Shown one piece after another: positions 56,030-60,917 of a stretch of 60,917 bases of DNA. Made by a program: the position numbers and the translations under genes. The DNA is from Oscillospiraceae bacterium (GTDB lineage: Bacteria > Bacillota > Clostridia > Oscillospirales > Ruminococcaceae). The notes under the pieces are model-generated. The model was not told the DNA's origin and made no database searches. It worked only from the letters and a program-made list of their open reading frames with translations. The stretch lies in contig JAFZPP010000024.1 of NCBI GenBank assembly GCA_017550285.1, forward strand, positions 1-60,917, written 5' to 3'. Every line of letters starts with the position of its first letter. The first letter of the stretch is position 1.

Positions 56030-56474
56030 TTTCTGCCTCCACGGAAACAGTAAACTTTGCGGAAATGCCGCTGTAGAGCTTTGCTTCCGCGCTGTAATCG
56101 CCGGCATTCTTCATCTCGCTGCTGACGGAGAGCTTCCGCTTGTCAACCGCAAAGCCGAACTGTTCTTTCAGCGCATCCGCAACATTGCCGAGCGTGACAG
56201 CGCCGAAGAGCTTTCCGCCCTGACCGCCCTTTGCGCGGACAATCACTTTTTTGCCTTCGAGCTTTGCAGCCTGCTCCTTCGCCTCCTGCACGGCAACGTC
56301 GATTTTGTGCTGTGCAGACGCCTTCTGTCCGGCGAGCTTATTCAGATTCTCATTCGTTGCTTCGACTGCAAGTCCCTTGCCGAGCAGGAAGTTCCGTGCA
56401 TAGCCGTCGGAGACATTCTTGATCTCGCCCTGCTTGCCGGTGCCCTTGACATCCTGCAATAAAATGACCTTCAT
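56022..56474 (-). CDS. rplI: 50S ribosomal protein L9
   Basis: The protein has 150 residues. [18 protein letters not shown] and the [16 protein letters not shown] segment are diagnostic. The long central helix and the C-terminal domain are complete. The ATG at 56474 follows an AAAGGAT motif; 18 further upstream codons overlap the end of gdpP and are not used. Confidence 0.97.
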   Translation of the reverse strand: MKVILLQDVKGTGKQGEIKNVSDGYARNFLLGKGLAVEATNENLNKLAGQKASAQHKIDVAVQEAKEQAAKLEGKKVIVRAKGGQGGKLFGAVTLGNVADALKEQFGFAVDKRKLSVSSEMKNAGDYSAEAKLYSGISAKFTVSVEAENG

Positions 56475-56490
56475 GATAGATTCATCCTTT

Positions 56491-58479
56491 CTATTCTGAT
56501 TCTGTTTCTTCCGTATTTTCCGGCACAACTGCTGCCTTGTTCAGCTCCTCGACGAGCATTTCGCCAAGCTGTGCCAGCGTGCAGTCCGTGCGCTGTGCAG
56601 CCGCCATAATCTGATGACCGCCGCCGCCGAGCTGCTCCATAATCACCTGTACATTGACCTTACCGAGCGAACGTGCGGAAATACAAGCCTGCTTGCCGCT
56701 CTGGAAGAGCACAAACGACGCCTCCACGCCCTCCACGCCGAGCAGTTCATCGGCTGCCTGCGAGGCAATGACCCGAACGTCCGGTATATTGTCCCCTGCA
56801 ACAGAAATTGCATATTTTCCGTGCATTTTGGCTTCGGATACCAGCTTGGAACGCTGCTGGCAGGCTTCGAGTGACTCCGCAAACAGCGTCTTGACCGCAA
56901 TCGGATCGGCACCGCGCTCACGCAGGAATGCGGCAACCTCAAAGGTATGTACACCGGTCTGCATGATAAAATTCTTCGTATCGAGCATGATGCCGGAGAG
57001 CAGCGCTTCCGCACAGAACTGCGGCATCTCCTCGCGCCAGTCAAAATACTGGATCATACCCGTGACAAGCTCCGCTGCCGAGGAAGCGTGCGGGTCATGC
57101 AGCTTGAGCGTCGTATTATCAAGATAATTGACCATTTGGCGGTGGTGGTCAATGACGACTACATGCCGCGCCTGCCGATAAAGATCGACATCCTCAACGA
57201 TATCCTTGCTGAAAGTATCGACGATCACCAGCAAATCGGTATCATGCATCTGCTGCCGCGCCGTCTCCGGCGGGATCATGCAGCCGGGCATTTCCTGTGC
57301 AATGCGGTCTGTCAGCAGCTTGGCAAGTGTCGATTCGGTGCGGATGACGATATTATACGGGATGCCGGTCTGCTCGGCGATGAACGCCACACCGACCGCC
57401 GCACCGACCGCATCGAGATCGCTCGCGCGGTGTCCCATAATATAGACATGCGAGCTGTGCGACATCATCCGCAGCAGCTCCTTGGCGATTGCACGGTTCT
57501 TTGCCTTGTTCTTATGCTCAATACCCTGCGAAACGCCGCCGTAGAACGAAAATCCGCTGTCGGTCTTGACCGCAGCCTGATCGCCGCCTCTGCCGAGCGC
57601 CATATCGAGCGACTGCTGTGCAATGCGCTCATTTTCCTGCAAGGTCTCGCCGCTTCTGCCGACGCCGATTGACAGCGTCATGCTCATTCTGCCGCGCACC
57701 TTGATCTTGCGGACGGCATCCAGCAGCGGAAAATGTGCGCGCTCCATTTCAAGACAGTGGCGCGCCTCGGTCAGCACCATAAAGCGATCCTCATCCAGAT
57801 GACAGAAGATGCTTTCGGTGCCGTCGAGCATTTTGTCGAACAGCGATTCCAGCGCTGCCAGTACAACCGCACGCTCGCTCTGGCGCGTACTGCTGAACAA
57901 ATCCTCGTAGTTGTCGATATTGATGAGCAGGACGCAGGGGCGCGTATCAAGATACACCCTGCGCAGCGTCACATAATTCGAGATATCCTCAAAGCTGTAG
58001 AGCACGGCATGCCCTTCTTTGCGCTTATAATCGGTACGCGAAACACGGTACTGCCGGTCGAAGATGCCGAGCTCAGTTGTCTCGCCGTCGCCGATTGCGT
58101 CCGGACGGAACGGCAGCACTGCCTGCAGCTGCATGCCGAAGATATCTCCGCCGCCTGCAAACAGCTCCGCAAAAATGTCATTGAACCAGATGATCTCATG
58201 CCTGTGATCGACAATCACCAGCGGAACCGGCATATGCACAGGGGCTGTCTGCATCGTCCGCGTCAGCGTTGTATTCATCCTTGCAATATAGCGCAGGGTA
58301 TTCTTCCGTATCAGAAAAATCTCATAGCCGAGCCAGCCGCAGGCAGCAAGGAACAGCAGCAGTACAATCCAGAACAGCGCGTTCTGATACTGCGCGTGTG
58401 CCATGATCACGGCGATCAGCCCTGCCAGCGCCAGCAGCGCAGAGGCAAAAATCAGTCTCCACGGCTGATTCTTCTGCAT
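56491..58479 (-). CDS. gdpP: Cyclic-di-AMP phosphodiesterase GdpP
   Basis: The protein has 662 residues. Two membrane helices (about 8-55) are followed by a PAS-like domain (about 85-165), a degenerate GGDEF domain (about 180-310), and a DHH-DHHA1 phosphodiesterase (about 340-640) with [20 protein letters not shown] and GGGGH. It hydrolyses c-di-AMP and so tunes osmotic and cell-wall homeostasis. The rplI-dnaB arrangement downstream is the usual Firmicute context. Confidence 0.95.
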   Translation of the reverse strand: MQKNQPWRLIFASALLALAGLIAVIMAHAQYQNALFWIVLLLFLAACGWLGYEIFLIRKNTLRYIARMNTTLTRTMQTAPVHMPVPLVIVDHRHEIIWFNDIFAELFAGGGDIFGMQLQAVLPFRPDAIGDGETTELGIFDRQYRVSRTDYKRKEGHAVLYSFEDISNYVTLRRVYLDTRPCVLLINIDNYEDLFSSTRQSERAVVLAALESLFDKMLDGTESIFCHLDEDRFMVLTEARHCLEMERAHFPLLDAVRKIKVRGRMSMTLSIGVGRSGETLQENERIAQQSLDMALGRGGDQAAVKTDSGFSFYGGVSQGIEHKNKAKNRAIAKELLRMMSHSSHVYIMGHRASDLDAVGAAVGVAFIAEQTGIPYNIVIRTESTLAKLLTDRIAQEMPGCMIPPETARQQMHDTDLLVIVDTFSKDIVEDVDLYRQARHVVVIDHHRQMVNYLDNTTLKLHDPHASSAAELVTGMIQYFDWREEMPQFCAEALLSGIMLDTKNFIMQTGVHTFEVAAFLRERGADPIAVKTLFAESLEACQQRSKLVSEAKMHGKYAISVAGDNIPDVRVIASQAADELLGVEGVEASFVLFQSGKQACISARSLGKVNVQVIMEQLGGGGHQIMAAAQRTDCTLAQLGEMLVEELNKAAVVPENTEETESE

Positions 58480-58519
58480 GATATCACCTGCCTTTCCGTA
58501 AATTCAGCATGCCGGAGAT

Positions 58520-60457
58520 TCAGACCTCCATAATGATCGGGAGAATCATCGGCGAGCGCTTGGTTTTCTGGAAGATATGGTCAGAGAGTACATCTCGCAG
58601 CTTGCCCTTGAGCGCGGTCCAGTCGCGCAGCTCATGCGGTGCGCAGTGCTCGAGCGTCTCCGAGAGCAGCAGTCTTGCCTCATCCATCAGCTCCTCCGCC
58701 TCGCGGACATAGACAAATCCGCGCGAAATCAGCTCCGGACCGGAAACGATCTCATTCTCTGCACGGTCAATGCCGATGACAATGATGATCAGACCGTCCT
58801 GCGCCAGATGCTTTCTGTCACGCAGCACAATCGAGCCGACATCGCCGACGCCGAGACCGTCCACGAGCACTCTGCCCGCAGGCGCCTGTCCGACAATCCG
58901 CATTTCATAGCCGTTCGATTCGATCACATCGCCGATCTGTCCGACGATGATATGGTCTCTGTCCATGCCGAGCTCCATTGCAAGCTCCGCATGCTTTTTG
59001 AGATGCTTATATTCGCCGTGCACCGGAATAAAATACTTCGGCTTCGTCAGCGAGAGCATCAGCTTAAGCTCCTCCTGACACGCATGACCCGAAACATGCA
59101 CCTCATACATTCTCTCATAGACAACATGGGCGCCGGATTTCATCAGCTCATTGACGACGCGCGTCACATATTTCTCATTGCCGGGAATCGGTGTCGCAGA
59201 AATGATGATGAAGTCCTGCGGCGTGATATTGACCTTTTTGTGGTCGCCCATTGCCATTCTGGTCAGCGCGGACATCGGCTCGCCCTGACTGCCCGTCGTA
59301 ATCAGCACAATCTGCTCCGCGGAATAGCGGTTCATCAGGTCGATGTCAATGATCGTATTATCCTTGACATCGAGATAGCCGAGCTCACGGGCAATCGTGA
59401 TGACATTGACCATGCTTCTGCCGAAAACGGCGACCTTTCTGCCGCAGCGCTCGGCGCAGTTGATGATCTGCTGAACTCTGTGGATATTCGAGGAAAACGT
59501 CGCAATGATGATGCGCTTGCCCTCTGCCTCGGCAAAGAGCTTATCAAAGGAAACACCGACCTTTCGCTCCGTCGGCGTATAGCCCGGACGCTCTGCGTTC
59601 GTCGAATCCGCCATGAGTGCGAGCACGCCGCGGCCGCCCAGCTCCCCGAATCTGCCGAGATCAATGATCCCGCCGTCAATCGGCGAATAATCGACCTTGA
59701 AGTCGCCCGTATGGACAAGTACGCCTGCCGGTGTGTGGATTGCAAGACCGACGGCATCCGGAATCGAGTGGTTGACATGGATCAGTTCCACCGCCATGCA
59801 GCCCATGCGGATCGTTTTCCGCGGTGCAACGACATTGAGCTCAACCTTGCCGCTGAGCTGATGCTCCTTGAGCTTCGCCTCGACCAGTGCAAGCGTCAGG
59901 CGCGTGCCGTAGACGGGCGTATTGACTTTTTTCAGCAGATACGCAAGTCCGCCGATATGGTCTTCATGGCCGTGCGTCAGCACGATGCCGCGCAGCTTGT
60001 CGGCGTTGCGCTCGATATACGTGAAATCCGGAATGACGAGATCGACGCCGAGCATATCGGCATCGGGGAATGCAAGTCCGCAGTCAATGATAAACATATC
60101 ATTGGCGCATTCGATCACGGTCATGTTCTTGCCGATTTCCCCGAGACCGCCCAGCGGAATGATCTTTACGGGTGTCTTTGCGCGCTGATGCTTATCCTTC
60201 TGCGGTGCGCGCTGTACATTTGCCTGACGCGGCGGATTTCCCTGCTTGCCGGCATCCTCTGCACTGACTTTTTTGGAGACGGCAGCCTGTTTCTTCACTG
60301 CCTTTTCGGCTTTTTTCCGTTCCTGCTTCTCCAGCTTCTCGCTGACAAGCTCCAGCGGACTGATCTTTCTGCCGATCGCTGCAAGGGGAATACCGCTCCG
60401 CTGCGTCTTCCCGCGAGAGAATCCGCCCTTTCCGGAACGATCTGTATTTCTGTTCAA
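58520..60457 (-). CDS. rnj: Ribonuclease J
   Basis: The protein has about 645 residues. A basic, Lys/Gln-rich N-terminal extension (about 1-95) precedes the metallo-beta-lactamase/beta-CASP core, with the zinc motif THGHEDHIGG and PLGGLGEIGKNM. It is a 5'-3' exo- and endoribonuclease of mRNA decay and rRNA maturation. I choose the TTG at 60457, 7 bases after GAGGAG. The upstream in-frame ATG (60526) falls within a few bases of the predicted transcription start and has no ribosome site. It heads the rnj-gdpP-rplI-dnaB-tilS-ftsH cluster. Confidence 0.93.
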   Translation of the reverse strand: MNRNTDRSGKGGFSRGKTQRSGIPLAAIGRKISPLELVSEKLEKQERKKAEKAVKKQAAVSKKVSAEDAGKQGNPPRQANVQRAPQKDKHQRAKTPVKIIPLGGLGEIGKNMTVIECANDMFIIDCGLAFPDADMLGVDLVIPDFTYIERNADKLRGIVLTHGHEDHIGGLAYLLKKVNTPVYGTRLTLALVEAKLKEHQLSGKVELNVVAPRKTIRMGCMAVELIHVNHSIPDAVGLAIHTPAGVLVHTGDFKVDYSPIDGGIIDLGRFGELGGRGVLALMADSTNAERPGYTPTERKVGVSFDKLFAEAEGKRIIIATFSSNIHRVQQIINCAERCGRKVAVFGRSMVNVITIARELGYLDVKDNTIIDIDLMNRYSAEQIVLITTGSQGEPMSALTRMAMGDHKKVNITPQDFIIISATPIPGNEKYVTRVVNELMKSGAHVVYERMYEVHVSGHACQEELKLMLSLTKPKYFIPVHGEYKHLKKHAELAMELGMDRDHIIVGQIGDVIESNGYEMRIVGQAPAGRVLVDGLGVGDVGSIVLRDRKHLAQDGLIIIVIGIDRAENEIVSGPELISRGFVYVREAEELMDEARLLLSETLEHCAPHELRDWTALKGKLRDVLSDHIFQKTKRSPMILPIIMEV

Positions 60458-60534
60458 ATGATTGCTCCTCACTTTCCGCAGATTCCACAACGCCGGAACC
60501 TGCTTTTTTATTTTGGGTATATCCATACAGAATA

Positions 60535-60563
60535 AGTATACGCCAAACTGCCTGAAAAGTCAA
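60535..60563 (-). promoter_or_regulatory. Promoter of the rnj-gdpP-rplI-dnaB-tilS-ftsH cluster
   Basis: TTGACT (60558-60563), a 17-base spacer and TATACT (60535-60540), with a predicted start near 60528. Confidence 0.75.
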
Positions 60564-60713
60564 GTCTCACGCCTGCCCGCCCCCCGATTTTCGGAAACTC
60601 CGGCAAAAAAAAGCGCGAAACACTGCGTATTTTGCCGGATTCATACAGAAGCATCTGAAATTGCTGCGCGCCCGCACTGCGCCGATTTGTGCATCTTACA
60701 GCATCTCCGGATA

Positions 60714-60742
60714 TTGACAGATCGGCGGCTGTGCTGTATAAT
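60714..60742 (+). promoter_or_regulatory. Promoter of the methyltransferase gene
   Basis: TTGACA (60714-60719), a 17-base spacer and TATAAT (60737-60742), 38 bases before the start. Confidence 0.85.
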
Positions 60743-60780
60743 CATAGTAACAGAAATCGGAATTTGTGGGAGGCAGGATC

Positions 60781-60917
60781 ATGGATATAACCCAAACCTT
60801 TTATGATAATATGGCTTCTCAGTATGACAAGCTGTTTTTGGACTGGAATGCTACTACTCAAGAACAGGCCGTTATATTGAATAAAATCTTTAATAATAAC
60901 GGCTTCAGTACCAGTGC
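60781..60917 (+). CDS. Class I SAM-dependent methyltransferase, 5' part
   Basis: The first 45 codons are present before the window ends. MDITQTFYDNMASQYDKLFL followed by DWNATTQEQAVIL resembles the start of small-molecule class I methyltransferases (the FYD.MA..YD pattern). The SAM-binding motif would lie beyond the window. GGGAGG precedes the ATG. The codons are clearly more AT-rich than the rest of the window, which suggests recent acquisition. Confidence 0.7.
   Translation, partial: MDITQTFYDNMASQYDKLFLDWNATTQEQAVILNKIFNNNGFSTS

Noticed and set aside
58577-60535. 652-codon plus-strand frame opposite the RNase J gene
   Set aside because: It is the shadow of a strongly conserved gene and has no family resemblance.
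1-60917. CRISPR array, prophage or integrase
   Set aside because: No regularly spaced direct repeats, cas genes, integrase or phage structural genes were seen on either strand.

Overview
The window looks like chromosomal DNA of a cellulosome-forming Ruminococcus (Oscillospiraceae, Firmicutes). The evidence is: several secreted proteins carrying Ruminococcus-type dockerins (paired calcium loops with the GDVN..G.VDVSDAVLLARY pattern); Thr-rich linkers; a CotH-kinase/dockerin protein; a V-type ATPase operon; AddAB; the dimeric-type glycyl-tRNA synthetase; strong AGGAGG ribosome binding sites; and near-consensus TTGACA-N17-TATAAT promoters. Base composition is fairly GC-rich for the group, so a relative of the human-gut cellulose degrader R. 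champanellensis is a reasonable guess (inference).

Layout. 1-895: 3' end of a tandem GH16 glucanase. 1100-2380 (-): O-acetylhomoserine sulfhydrylase, preceded by a leader ORF ending Cys-Cys-Cys-stop (2469-2540), a likely cysteine attenuator. 2763-3683 (-): secreted cohesin-like protein. 3848-11602 (-): sirtuin and addA-addB. 11990-25722: an extracellular block with a CBM22-dockerin-CE1 esterase, a CE3-type SGNH esterase with dockerin, a large dockerin protein that appears to contain three GH11-like modules and one GH10-like module with eroded active sites, a dockerin/Cthe_2159-like/CotH protein, and a leucine-rich-repeat/cysteine-peptidase/dockerin protein. 25782-29572 (-): a yybP-ykoY (manganese) riboswitch controlling a P-type ATPase and an alpha/beta-hydrolase-like protein without its nucleophile. 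29659-29850 (-): rpmB. 30114-32996: M16 peptidase. 33153-33776: truncated dipicolinate synthase A, a sporulation relic. 33880-35274 (-): glyS. 35397-35924: MITE-like element with inverted ends. 35980-37416 (-): GH25 lysozyme with cohesin-like domain. 37727-37799: tRNA-Thr, followed by an isochorismatase-fold protein. 38488-48984 (-): a V-type ATPase operon (H-C-I-K-F-E-A-B-D) trailed by a hypothetical gene, a GNAT gene and aguB. 49395-50889: M50 protease and scpA. 51013-51227: a compact element of five consecutive hairpins with inverted ends. 51305-60457 (-): the housekeeping cluster rnj-gdpP-rplI-dnaB-tilS-ftsH. 60781 to the end: start of an AT-rich methyltransferase gene.

How the genes work together. 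The dockerin proteins are predicted to be exported and docked on a cohesin scaffold for plant cell-wall (xylan, beta-glucan, pectin) attack. The CE1 and CE3 esterases would remove xylan side groups. The V-ATPase couples ATP and ion gradients. The ATPase under the Mn riboswitch probably exports Mn2+. The RNase J/GdpP/L9/DnaB/TilS/FtsH cluster is core housekeeping. No CRISPR array, rRNA, phage or transposase gene was seen. The most novel items are the tri-cysteine leader peptide, the xylanase-like protein with degenerate active sites, and the two hairpin-rich non-coding elements. All functional calls were made by eye; no database search was run.
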